Source: Zelopaecilomyces penicillatus
Taxonomy: Eukaryota; Ascomycota; Sordariomycetes; Hypocreales; Pseudodiploosporaceae
DNA: 64,000 nt
Assembly (NCBI GenBank): GCA_005765155.1
Contig: VCCP01000003.1
Location: 62,001-126,000, forward strand
Direction of reading: 5' to 3'
The first letter of the stretch is position 1, and each line of letters opens with the position of its first letter. The notes under the pieces were generated by a model that saw nothing but the letters and a program-made list of their open reading frames with translations, was not told the origin of the DNA and did not search any database. This document shows positions 11,319-22,789 of the stretch, piece after piece. Position numbers and translations under genes: made by a program.

Positions 11319-11794
11319 AAAGGCTATAATTAAAGCTAGTAATTAAAATAGTAGAAGAAAGGCTGAATAATTATTTAAAGTAAAGTCTAAAGAAAAAAAG
11401 AAATAAGTGATTAAATTACTAATATAGAAAAGAAGAAGAATATAACTAGGAATCCTTTTATCTTTTATATTTATCTTATTCTAAGATAATTTAGAATTAT
11501 TTAAGATATTCTAAATATTTATTTAGAATTATTAAGTATTTTAAATATTTATTTAGAATTATTAAGTATTTCAAATATTTATTTAGAATTACTAAGTATT
11601 TTAAATATAAAAACAAAGGTTATTTCTAATTTATCCCTTTATAGATTAAGCTATAAGGCTGTGTAAGCTTAGCTTACTAGGATATATAGGTTAGGCTGTT
11701 AAACTATAGTAGATTAGGCTGCTAAACTATAGCAGGTCAGGCTACTAGACTATAGCAGGTTAAGCTGCTATAAAAAACCTCTTATTTTAATAAT
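11319..11794 (+). repeat. LTR-like dispersed repeat, copy 1 (family R)
   Basis: This is a copy of the ~420-bp repeat best seen at 15304-15721. It starts near AAGGCTATAATTAAAGC and ends near CTTATTTTAATA. It holds two internal tandem arrays: a ~30-bp unit (TATTTAGAATTATTAAGTAT type) at about 11515-11610, and a ~22-bp unit of the form CTATAGCAGGTYAGGCTGCT at about 11690-11775. Strongly AT-shifted. Confidence 0.7.
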
Positions 11795-12727
11795 AATTAA
11801 AGCTTATATTATAGAGGCTATATAATATATTAATATACTATCTTATAAATAGCTAGCCCTTTAAATTATTATTACTTAGTTATTATACTATAATAAGCTA
11901 TAAGATAAGCAAAGATTAATTTTAAGACCTTAAAAAGCTATTATAAATAAGCAAGCTAATAGATAGAATAAAGTAATAAGGAATAAAAAGATCTAAATAA
12001 CTTTAATAATAAATTATCTATTTTAATATAGGCTATCTAGCTAATATTATTTAATATTATATATAATTACTATATAAAGATAGATAATCTAATATTAAAA
12101 AGATTAATTAAAATTATTAATAGATATATAATATAATTTAATAAAACCCTATTTAAATATATCTTAAATTAAAGACTATATCTTTTTAAAATAAATATAA
12201 ATACTTTTATTTAATATTAGATATATTTATTATTAAATAGTATAATAATTTAATATAAAGATATAATTATTATTATATAAGATATTATATAATTAGCTGG
12301 CTTTATATATAAGAAAGAAAAGTTAATTTTAAATAAGTATCTATTTTTTAATATTAATAATTATATATCTTATATCTAAATTAATAATATCTAGAATAAT
12401 ATTAATAATATATAGTATAATATATTATATATAACTAATTATTATAATAATTATATTATAGTATATAATAATATTATATTACTTTAATATATTTAAAATA
12501 ATAAGTTATTTTATAATACCTTTATAATAAAGAATAATATAAAAGGGGTATTATAACCTAATAATATAATTATATAAATAAGCTGATTATATAATTTAAA
12601 GAGATATATATTATAAAGAAAGGGAATCAACCAGAATAGATTAATAGGATTATTATAAGAAATAATAATAAGCTAGATAAGTTAATAGTTTGGATTACTA
12701 GGATTATTACTTATATAATCAGTAATT
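11795..12727. other. AT-rich gene-free block
   Basis: No open frame, no recognisable family. Composition as in neighbouring RIP-decayed DNA. Confidence 0.55.
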
Positions 12728-12935
12728 TATAATATTTAATAAATTCCTAAGGGATAAACCTAATAAAAAAGGTTTATATTAATAGATAAATTAAGGTATT
12801 CTAAGTAATAGGTCTATTATATTTATAATAAATATAGAGTATTATAATTAAGGATTAAATATTAGTATAATAAGTAGTAGTAAATAATATAATAAAGTTA
12901 AAAGTGTATTAATAACTATTTATCTATTATATAAT
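12728..12935 (-). repeat. Truncated, RIP-mutated chromovirus LTR
   Basis: The segment aligns with the first half of the solo LTR at 54254: AATAAATTCCTAAGGGATAA corresponds to the LTR's GGTGAATTCCCAAGGGATAA, and later blocks keep order to AAAGTGTATTAATAACTAT. Differences are C-to-T or G-to-A. The rest of the LTR is missing. Confidence 0.75.
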
Positions 12936-13032
12936 AGGCTTTTTTTATATAAAGAAGGGGTAAAGCTAAATATAATTAATAGCCCTTAATCTAAATACCC
13001 TATTATAATTAATAAAGAATAATATATTATTA

Positions 13033-13466
13033 TAATTTATAGTATAAGATTATAATTAAAGCTAGTAGTAATATTAGTGAAAGAAAGGTATAATAGTTAT
13101 TTAGGTAAAAGTTTATAGAAAAGAAGAAAGAAGTGATTATATTATTAATATAAAAAAGAAGAAGGATATAATTAGGAATCCTTTTATCTTTTATATCTAT
13201 TAAATTCTAAGATAATTTGGAATTATTTAAGATATTTTAAATAACTATTTGGAATTATTAAATATTTTAAATACTAAAATAGAAAGTAAGCATTAGTTTA
13301 TCTTTTTATAGATTAAGCTATAAGGGCTTTATAAGCTTAGTTTATTAAGCTATATAGGTTTAGCTACTAAGCTATATAGGTCTAGCTATTAGGCTATAGT
13401 AGGTTAAGCTACTAGATTATAATAGGTTAGGCTGCTATATATAGAAAAATCTATTTATTTTAATAC
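13033..13466 (+). repeat. LTR-like dispersed repeat, copy 2 (family R)
   Basis: Full-length copy, starting at a TATAATTTATAGTATAAG-type end and closing with CTATTTATTTTAATA. Same internal order as 15304-15721, including the CTATAGYAGGTTAGGCTGCT tandem stretch at about 13385-13435. Heavily AT-shifted. Confidence 0.75.
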
Positions 13467-14004
13467 TAATATTTTCAGGATTAGACTATTATAATTAATA
13501 GTTATAATAATATAGAGAGAAAATAAGCTTTTAAAAATAAGCTTATAGCTATATAATAGTATTATAAGCAGCTGAAAATACTGATTATAGTAGTGCTATA
13601 AATAGCTGGGTTTTAATAAAAGCCCTGAAAGTAGTTAATTAGCTAGGGGGGATGATAGGTATAAGAATTACCTGTTATATACTAGCTATAATTAGGTTAT
13701 AGTATAGCTAGTATAGTACCTTATTTAATCAGTTGACTTCTATAATCTTATATAGGCCTTTTATAAAGTTAACTAGTAATTTATAAATCTGAAAGTGGGT
13801 TATACTATAAGCTATAGGTCTGATATTTAACTCTTATATATATAGTGTTTTTTATAACTTTTAATTAATAGAAAATATAGGTCTAATTAATTAAAGGGGG
13901 GGCAAAAAATCTGATATATAAAGAGATTAAATATAGTAAAAAAAGAGTCTTCTTTTTATAGTCTAGAATAACTATCTTCTAGGCTTATAACCTCTTATAA
14001 TTTT
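13467..14004. other. AT-rich gene-free block
   Basis: No supported gene. It separates two repeat copies and holds no recognisable family. Confidence 0.5.
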
Positions 14005-14069
14005 ATAATATAGGCTATAACTAAAGCTAATAGTAATAGTAGTGAAAGAAAGGTATAATAATTATCTGA
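14005..14069 (+). repeat. Fragment of family R cut by a chromovirus LTR
   Basis: The first ~65 bp of a family R copy (GGCTATAACTAAAGCTAATA and onward) stop exactly where the chromovirus LTR at 14070 begins. This suggests the chromovirus inserted into an existing family R copy. Confidence 0.6.
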
Positions 14070-14660
14070 TATAATATTTAATAAATTCCTAAAGGATAAA
14101 CCTAATAAAAGGGGTTTATATTAATAAATAAGTTAAAGTATTTTAAGTAATAGGTTTATTATATTAATAATAGATATAGAATATTATAATTAGAGGTTAA
14201 GTATTAATATAGTAAGTGATAGTAAATAATATAATAAAATTAAAAGTGTATTAATAATTAGCTAAGATTTAAACTAAAAGAGTAAAAATTAAAAGTATAT
14301 ATATATATTATAGATCACTTAGATTATTTATTATATAAATAATAATCTTAATAATCTAAGTTAATAGTTTATTTAGCTTATTATTATCCTTATAGTAATC
14401 CTATTAATCTATCTCTATTAATCCTCTTCCCTTTATAGTATATATCTTTCTTTAATTATATAACCAGCCTACTTATATAATTATATTATTAGATTATAAT
14501 ATAATATCTCTCTTCTAATAGTCTTATCCCTAAGACCTATTAATTATTTCCTTTATAAAGTATAATTCTAGTTATAATTATAAATATAATGCCTTTCTTT
14601 ATTCTTTATATTTTTTAATATAATACCTTAAGATATTTTAAAATATTATATTAGTTAAAA
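14070..14660 (-). mobile_element. RIP-mutated chromovirus copy: LTR (14070-14521) plus start of the internal region
   Basis: 14070-14521 aligns with the solo LTR at 54254-54682 over its whole length. The sequence after 14521 (TAATATCTCTCTTCTAATAG and onward) matches the reverse complement of the stretch left of the intact LTR at 1466, so the element lies on the minus strand and its internal part extends to the right. Changes are C-to-T and G-to-A. The internal region becomes unrecognisable by about 14660. Confidence 0.8.
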
Positions 14661-15303
14661 GACTAATTAATATAAAAGTCTTATAATTCTTATTAAGAGT
14701 ATTAATAATATTATTATACCTTATTTCTTCTATTCCTAGTATTATTTAATATATTATATAATTAAAGTAACTTCCTATTATTTAGAATATATTTATTATA
14801 ATTATTCTTATAATAATTTAAGGATAATTATATCCTTAGATATATTTTTCTATTTTATTTTATTTTTTAAAAGGTAATTAATTTATTTAATTATAAAGAT
14901 TCTATTAGAAAAGAATTATATTAAATAAAAGGAGAAGAAGATAAAGAAATAGCTCTAAATAATATAGGAGGCAATATCTATTATAATAGTATAATTAAGC
15001 TATTTATATTATTAATATTAATCTATAATATTATAGAGTTATAAAATAATAAAGTAGGGTTTATAATCTTTAAATAATCTAGATATAATTAAATAAATAG
15101 AGTCAGATATAATAATTAAGATCTAATTATTAAAAGGTTTTAATATGATTAATTAAAACTTAATTTTTTAGGATAGCTCCTTACCTTCTAATAATATTAT
15201 TATATTAGGGGTTAATAATAATTTAAGTGATTAAGGGGTTCCTATAAATTTTCCTTAGGCTTAAACCCTTTCTATTTAACCAGGTATTCTTTCTTATTAT
15301 TAT
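14661..15303. other. AT-rich block, probably decayed internal chromovirus sequence
   Basis: No open frame. Its position after a chromovirus LTR makes it likely to be decayed element body, but no domain can be read. Confidence 0.4.
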
Positions 15304-15721
15304 TGCAATTTGCAGTATAAAGTTATAACTAAAGCTAGTAGTGATAGCAGTGGAAGAAAGGCAGCGAATAGTTATCCAGAGTGAAGTCTATAGAAAAGAA
15401 GAAAGAAGTGATTGAATTGCCGATATAGAAAAGAAGAAGGATATAACTAGGAATCCTTCTATCTTTTATATCTATCTAATTCTAAGATAATTTGGAATTA
15501 TTTTAAGATATTCTAAATAACTATTTAGAATTATTAGATATTCCAAATACTAAAACAGAAAGTAAGCACTAGTCTATCCCTTTATAGATTAAGCTATAAG
15601 GGCTTTATAAGCTTAGCTTACTGAGCTATATAGGTCTAGCTATTAGGCTATAGTAGGTTAAGCTACTAGACTATAGCAGGTTAGGCTGCTATATATAGAA
15701 AAAACCCATTTTATTTTAACA
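15304..15721 (+). repeat. LTR-like dispersed repeat, best preserved copy (family R, 418 bp)
   Basis: It begins TGCAATTTGCAG and ends TTTTAACA; on the reverse strand this reads TGTTAAAATAA...CTGCAAATTGCA, with TG...CA ends like an LTR. ATTAT flanks both sides (15299-15303 and 15722-15726), consistent with a 5-bp target duplication, although in such AT-rich DNA this can occur by chance. Internal tandem motif CTATAGCAGGTTAGGCTGCT. No coding frame, so it is a solo LTR or a non-autonomous element. Confidence 0.75.
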
Positions 15722-15945
15722 ATTATTATTTAATTTATAATTTCTTATTCTTTTTTTATTATATATATTATAATATCTATATATTCTTTTAAATTATTTA
15801 ATACTTTATTTAATAAGGAAATATAAAATATAAAGTATAATTATATATTCTTTAATAGTAAAAGTTTATAGTTAATATTAAAAATAGCTTTCTTAACCTT
15901 AAATAATCTAAATTTCTTAAAATCTAATTTATTATTTAATTATAT

Positions 15946-16351
15946 ATTAAAAATAAGTGGGTTTTTCTATATATAGCAGCCTGACCTGCTATAGTCTAGC
16001 AGCTTAACCTGCTACAGCCTAGCAGCTAGACCTGCATAGCCCAGTAAGCTAAGCTTACACAGCCCTTATAGCTTAACCTATAAAGGGATAGACTAGTGCT
16101 TACTTTCTGTTTTAGTATTTAAAATACCTAATAATTCCAAATAGTTATTTAGAATATCTTAAAATAATTCCAAATTATCTTAGAATTAGATAGATATAAA
16201 AGATAGAAGGATTCCTAGTTATATCCTTCTTCTTTTCTATATCAGCAATACAATCACTTCTTTCTTCTTTTCTATAGACTTTTACCTGGATAACTATTAT
16301 ACCTTTCTTCCACTGCTATCGCTACTAGCTTTAGCTATAGCCTATATTGCA
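15946..16351 (-). repeat. LTR-like dispersed repeat, inverted copy (family R)
   Basis: It reads in the opposite orientation to 15304-15721: it begins near AATAAGTGGGTTTTTC and ends GCCTATATTGCA. It keeps the block CAGCCTGACCTGCTATAGTC and the ACTTTCTGTTTTAGTATTT block. Together with 15304-15721 it makes an inverted pair with a ~224-bp spacer. Confidence 0.75.
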
Positions 16352-16769
16352 AAATTATAATATTATATTATAATAATATTTAGAAAAGTTTTATCTAATA
16401 TATAATATAAAAGATATATTATATCTCTCTCTTTAAAGATTAATCCCTTTAATCTTTATTAATCTATATAATGTTTTATTTTATTATAGATGATTTAAAG
16501 TTATATATAAAGTTCTTTATATAATTATTATTTTTATATAGTATTAAATATAGCTTTTTTTAATTTTAGTTCTTTTTAGTATAATAGATAAAATACTTCT
16601 AATATAAACCTATAATTAATATATATTAATATAAATTATATTAATTTAAAAATAGATATATTATAAGCTAATTATATAATTAATAGATATTTTATTTAAT
16701 TATCTTAATAATAATTAATATAAGTATATAAGTATCCTTTAATAATCTAATTAATTTATTTTATTTTAT

Positions 16770-17241
16770 TGCAATTTGCAGTATAAAGTTATAATTAAAG
16801 CTAATAGCAATAGCAATGGAAGAAAGGCAGTGAATAATTATCTAGAGTAAAGTCTATAGAAAAGAAGAAAGAAGTGATTAAATTATTGATAGAGAAAGAA
16901 AGCAGGATTCAATTAAGAATCTAGCTATCTTATATATCTAAATAATACTAGGATTATTTAAAATTATTTAAGAATTCCAAATAATATTTCTTTAGATTTC
17001 TAAGCATTCCAAATAATAAGAAAGGGAGAGGTATAAGGGATAAGCCCTTATTTTACTAGTCTAGCCTGATATAGCAGGTCAGGCTGCACAGGCTTTTTAG
17101 GTCTTATAGCAGGTCAGGCTACTACCTTATAGCAGGTCTGGCTGCTAGGGCTATAGCAGGTTTAGCTACTAAGCTATAGTAGGTCTAGCTACTAGTCTTA
17201 TAACAGGTTAGGCTGTTATATAAAACCCACTTATTTTAACA
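16770..17241 (+). repeat. LTR-like dispersed repeat (family R, longer variant)
   Basis: It begins TGCAATTTGCAG and ends TTATTTTAACA. The left part aligns with 15304-15721. The right part has an expanded tandem array of the CTATAGCAGGTYAGGCTGCT unit (about 17050-17215), making this copy ~50 bp longer. Less AT-shifted in the array than elsewhere. Confidence 0.75.
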
Positions 17242-17538
17242 CCTTTATTAATAATAATCTAAATATAAAGATAGATAAAAAGGAAGAAGATAATAATAAT
17301 ATTAAAATTAAAGGATTTTAAAAGAATATCCTTATATTAAAAGAAATTAATAAATACTTTAAATAAATATTAAAGAAGGAATATAAGAGATATATAGAAG
17401 AAGTATAGGTAGTTAAGCTTATTATTAAAAATTTATAGCTTTAAATTAAATAACTTCTTAAAAATATAAAGATCTAAATAAAATAGTATTAATATAGATT
17501 AGATTTAATTATTAATTAAATAAGGAATAAAAAAGTAT

Positions 17539-17951
17539 TATAATTTATAGTATAAGGTTATAATTAAAGCTAGTAGTAATAGTAATAAAAGAAAGGTATA
17601 ATAGTTATCTAGGTGAAAGTCTATAGAAAAGAAGAAAGAAGTGATTATATTGCTGATATAAAAAAGAAGATGAATATAACTAGGAATCCTTCTATCTTTT
17701 ATATCTATTTAATTCTAAGATAATTTGGAATTATTTAAGATATTCTAAATAACTATTTAGAATTATTAAGTATTCTAAATACTAAAACAGAAAGTAAGCA
17801 TTAGTCTATCTTTTTATAGGTTAAGCTATAAGGGCTTTATAAGCTTAGTTTATTAGGCTGTGCAGGTCTAGCTGCTAGGCTGTAGCAGATTAAGCTGCTA
17901 GATTATAATAGATTAGGCTGCTATATATAGAAAAACCCATTTATTTTAACA
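17539..17951 (+). repeat. LTR-like dispersed repeat, last copy (family R)
   Basis: Start TATAATTTATAG, end TTATTTTAACA. Full length; same internal order as the best copy, including AAACAGAAAGTAAGCATTAG and the GCTGCTAG-type tandem stretch at about 17855-17925. Confidence 0.75.
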
Positions 17952-18314
17952 ATATAAAGGCTAGATAAATACTTATAGGGTACTCCCTTAAATCCGGTTT
18001 TATATAGTTTTATAACCTCTTATTACTATAATTAAATAAATAGGGATAAAGTATAGTAAATTAGTAGTTTACCTATAGTAGTTTACCCCCCCTGTTTCAG
18101 CCTCCACCCCAGCCCAACCAATAGCATTGCATAGAACTGCTGACTTATTATAGTAGTTTACCCCAAACTATTATCAGCCTTATAATTAGGGGCCCCAGGG
18201 GGTGGGGGGGGGCAGGGATAAAGAACTGGAGGGACGGGCGGCAGATGGGCGGCGGATGGGCGGTGGGAAACGCTGGTGGTATAGGGGTATCTGCGGGGCG
18301 AGGGGTCCTGATTA

Positions 18315-18970
18315 ATGATATGGCAGGGATGGGGTCGGTGCTATGCTGCTTGGGGCCTGGCTGTCTGTTATACCGCCGCCTGGCAACTGTTACCGGTAGT
18401 TGCAGATGATGCACACCATATACCCAGACATGAGAGGAGGACAGTATCTGAGTATGCTGTGGACGGTACCTGTCTGTGGAAGGCCTGTACGCTGTAGATA
18501 TACTTTACTGCTAAGGGCCTGATTGATTACTTTGTCGTAGAAGACGAAGAGATGCCGTTGCCATTCACATTGCTAAGGCACGAGTACTCTGGGCCAAGCC
18601 CATTATTAACGGACCTATAACTACTAAATAAGCTAAAAGCAGACTTGCAGTAAGCAGCTTGTGATATTGAGGGCAGGGCAGCCTAGCAATGATGATATGG
18701 ACCTTTTTGCTTCAAAAAGGCTGCCTCTGTAGGGTGTGACAGATACCGTGGTGGTAGTAATCTGCGCGGGAAATGACCTGATAGGGGTAGTGGGCATTTT
18801 GTATGGTGGGATGAAACGGGAGTTGAATTAAAGATCGATGCTGATTGGTTGTGATATAAGGTGGGGCCTCCTAAAATGGCGAAGGTGAGCCAGCGTTTGG
18901 CTTATAAAGTAAAGAAGAGGAAATAAGGCAGAGTGCGATACGATGCATAACAAGGACGTAAGAGAATGTA
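18315..18970 (+). pseudogene. Remnant resembling the N-terminal region of a telomere-linked RecQ-type helicase gene
   Basis: In the frame of 18315 the translation contains HHIPRHERRTVSEYAVDG and then, after a stop, IYFTAKGLIDYFVVEDEE, continuing with LPFTLLRHEYSGPSPLLTDL and further stops. This resembles, from memory, the region upstream of the helicase domain in fungal telomere-linked helicase genes. Stops fall where CAG or CAA codons would be expected, as after RIP. It runs on the plus strand, opposite to the helicase remnant at 22.8-25.8 kb, so it is a separate fragment or one arm of an inversion. The assignment is tentative. A G/C-rich low-complexity stretch (18180-18300) precedes it. Confidence 0.35.
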
Positions 18971-20202
18971 CAAGAACAGAATCACCTATTTCTAAAACTA
19001 TATGCTCACCAGTCAGGATAATGTGCTGTGTCAACTTTGGCACGAGTAATGTGTAGTCCATTACCTTTGTCTGAAGCAGCAGGTTCATACTATTATTGCT
19101 TTGTATCTAACATTTCAAGAATTACCGTGCATATTTGTCATAACCTATTAATAAGCAGTCTAAGTGCTCGGCCCCGACGGGTAAACTGTGTGAGTGATGG
19201 ATATGAGGAGTCAGTTGGCTAAAGTGTTAGCCCACTTCATCACTAGTGGCATATGATTGCTCATACCTAGAGGGCCGCCACACTATGCCATCGATCCAAC
19301 CTATGCATGAGTTGAGAATACATCATAGGGTGCGGTATGATCGGGATATCGGATCAACTCCGTAGCAGTCCAACACAGCTCACGGTACGTGTGGATAGTC
19401 TCCAGGAAAACAACAGTGCGACTTCCAGCAATGTTAGTGCGAGTTAGCTTGTCAGCGGATTCCGAAGTCAACTAAACTAGTAGGGCGTGTTAGCCATCCG
19501 ATCATTGTCCCCAGCCCTGCATGACTCGTTGATGTAACATAAGTGTGGGATATTCCGTTGTTGCCATAGACTCCTTAATAAGTGTGAGATGCAAAAGATA
19601 AATCCACCTAAAATAGACACAGGCTAATAATTAGCTTAATGTAGTCAACACACCACCTAAGTCAAAGGTTTGGCAACCACATCAGTATACATACGTTCCA
19701 CTCCACTGCATGCCCTAATATCTCTAAGACCTTATAAATCAAATGCATCATCTAAATCTGCAGTTTTTATAATATTCTGGGCAGGAATCTAAGATAAAGA
19801 CAGGACCCCTTTTATTAGGTTTATCCCATTAAACTTTATAAGGGTATATTAAGTATTATAGGAGAATTAGCCGGTATATATACAGTATGCATCTCGGCTT
19901 AGTATTCGTAGTTTATGATAATGACTCGTGCTAGGTCTATTATCATGAACCTAGCTAAAGACGGTGACAACTCATTACTGTACATGGATAAATAATATAG
20001 CCTCTTTATTATCATCTTTACATAACTATTTACTATTCAACATTCAGGGATATACTAAATTGTCTCGGTAATTTAATCGGGTAAGCGGACTTGGGCGACA
20101 GTAGTTCTAATATATTATATATAAATAGTGCTGTGAGGAACCCTATTAACATTTGGTTACAACATTGTAACTGTGAAACTCGAATTATCAACAAATCTCA
20201 AA
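18971..20202. other. Intergenic, no supported gene
   Basis: Composition near normal to 19560, then moderately AT-rich. Only very short frames. The promoter of the acyl-CoA oxidase-like gene should lie in 19.9-20.2 kb; no decisive element seen. Confidence 0.4.
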
Positions 20203-22092
20203 ATGTCCTCTAACAAGCCTCTCATTGAACAAAGCATTTGGGCTCACAACCCTGCGCAGAACTTTATCGCCTCAGCAGAAACATACTCGATTGCCTATCA
20301 TAGGGCCAAGACACTATGCGATGCCTCCGGTGAGTAATTAGTCGGTCAAAAAATTGCATTTAAGCTCACTCATTACGTACAGGTTTATCGGTGGACGATA
20401 TTGTTCATTTAAGGCCCAAGTTTTGGGACTTCCACAGAAATTGTAAACATTCCTCTCCGGTATTTTCGTCTCAGAAATAAAAGAGCACTGCTAACGAGGG
20501 TTTGTTTCTTCTCACTTTGCAGTGATAGTAACTCGAGACATCAGTGCACTTATGAATGCCCAAATCCACTTAAACCTATGCGTTGGCACCGTCGGAGCTT
20601 ATGCACAGAATCGCCCTGATCTCGATGCTCTTTTAGAGGAGCTTATGTCGTTCAAAAAATGCGCTTCTTTTCTTATAACGGAATTTGGACATGGCTTAGA
20701 TGCAAAGAACATCGAGACGCAAGCGACGCTCTTGCCTGATGGTTCCTTTGACTTGCATTCGCCCAACCAGAATGCCGCCAAGACGATGCCGCCAACAACA
20801 CCCCTTGCGGGTATGGAGCGCATTGCCATAGTCCTGGCAAAGCTAATTATCAATGGGGAAGACAGAGGGCCGAAGCTCTTTGTGGCACCTTTGTGTGGCC
20901 CGACCAAGATGCACCCTGGAGTGACTTCATGGATGCTACCAGTTCGACCAGGCACCAAGCCTCTAGACCATGCAATCACTTCCTTCAACCATGTGCGACT
21001 ACCTTCGGATGCACTTCTAGGGTCTGCTGCAAAGTCTATGGATCCCCAACTTGACCTCCATAACCAGCTGTGGAGAATATCTGTTGGCGCTATTGCGATG
21101 TCCTTGATTAATATAAGTTGTCTGCAGGTGGGCTGCTATATTGCGGCGCAGTATAGCAAAAGAAGATATGTTGAGAAGTCCGCCCAGGCTGGTCTTGTCC
21201 TTATTATATTATTTAGCACGCAATATCGCCCTATCCTGCAGGGACTTGTGGCTGGAGAGGTGCTGCAGCTTTTTTCTTACTGGAGTATGGACATGTTTCA
21301 GAATATAGAAAACAGTCTTTATGTGCGCTGCGGTGTAGCTGTTATATTTAAAGCCACAGCTATTTATTTCTTCGAGATCTTATCCGAAGTCGCCGAGCGT
21401 TATGATTGGCGTGGGTTTTATGGCTATAATCAGATTGCTGAATTGCACCTCTCTTTCTCTGGTAATGCTGTTGGTGAGGGTGATGTTTATGTTTTGTGTT
21501 TGCGTACGTTAAAATTCCACCAATTAGCAGCCATTCCTGAGGTTTACTGATAGTGCTTATTATAGGGTTAATATATGAACTATTAACTGGTAAGTATACC
21601 TTACCTAAACCAGCAGATCTAATTATACTCCTAGCACGTTATAAGGCTGGGTTATTCTCTGAAATAAAGGAAGCTTTAGTAATAAGTATATCTAAATCTC
21701 AGTTAGAAGAGATTTTTAATAAAAGTATCCTTCCTAGATGCCGCTTATTTATTGTAGCTGTTAGCTAATATATGGTATATGAAGCTGTTATAGTGTTAAA
21801 AACCATTTTGGATAAGGTTTTAGCTGCCTTTGAGAAAATATGTATTGTAGAGAATGTGAGCTGGTATATCGAAAATTTAGGCTGGATATAGAGGCAAATT
21901 TGTGATGCTGAGACTGAGGCATATAAAAGGGTGCTACTATAGCTTGACCAGCTTCTTGATAGAATAGGAGCAGAGAAATATATGACTTCCCCTCTGGTGT
22001 TAGAGAAAGAATGGGAGGAATTGACTGGGCAGTGTATAAAGTTTATAAACAAGGAGCTGTTACTGAAGAGCTCTATATATATAAGGATCTAA
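20203..22092 (+). pseudogene. Acyl-CoA oxidase-like gene, 3' half broken by nonsense changes
   Basis: Four exons are readable: 20203-20329, 20383-20442, 20523-21503 and 21566-22092, with GT...AG introns and phases that join perfectly. The spliced reading includes RPKFWDFHRN, IVTRDISALMNAQIHLN, then LITEFGHGLDAKNIETQA, the flavoprotein middle domain, and ERYDWRGFYGYNQIAELH, which in acyl-CoA oxidases precedes the C-terminal alpha-helical domain. After intron 3 the text reads LIYELLTGKYTLPKPAD and still follows the family to its end. Exon 4 has in-frame stops at 21766-21768 (TAA), near 21888 (TAG) and near 21940 (TAG). All can be single C-to-T changes from CAA or CAG, and the exon is AT-shifted. 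If repaired it would be about 560 residues. The normal role is the first, FAD-dependent step of peroxisomal beta-oxidation. Now probably non-functional. Confidence 0.8.
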
Positions 22093-22789
22093 CTTTAAAT
22101 AAAACTCTGATATTATATAATTATATTAATGCTTTTATTCTTATTAGAATAGGCTATCTATCCTATTTATTAAAACCTCTCTATCTGCCTTATCTATTAC
22201 TCCTTATCGAACTAATTTATTAATATACTTATCCCAATATATATCTTATTCATCTCTATCCCCCCCTTAATCCTTAACCCTATACCTACTAATCTATAAT
22301 ATCCTCTTTACTCTAACCCTTAAACCCTTATCTACCTCTTCTATCTATTAGATAATATATTCTATAATATCCTCTGCTTTTAATAATCCTATCCCTATAA
22401 TCTTAGCTATAATCCCTGGATACTAGTACTTTCCTTCTACCTTCTATTAGAACTTTCTATTATCTCTATATATATCCTCCTAATAGTAGTAAATCCAGTA
22501 TAGTAAATTATATTCCTAATATCTATAATATCTTATAAATAATCCCTTCCAGCCTATCTATGCCTATATCTGCTTTACATTCCTCTTTATCTTCTTGAAA
22601 ATGCTCCTATTATCTGCCTTTAATAGGTATACCCTCTTATTATACTTATACTTGCTGGTTATTATTTAGTAATATATATAACCCTTGCTTTAATTAGATA
22701 ACTATCCCTTGAATATCTTTGTTAATAATGTGTTATCCTGGATCCTTCTGCTCTCCTTCTATATTGTAAACTCTTATTCTTGTTTCTGT
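22093..22789. other. AT-rich gene-free strip
   Basis: Pyrimidine-rich on the plus strand, no coding frame. It may include the decayed 3' end of the helicase remnant next to it. Confidence 0.4.
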
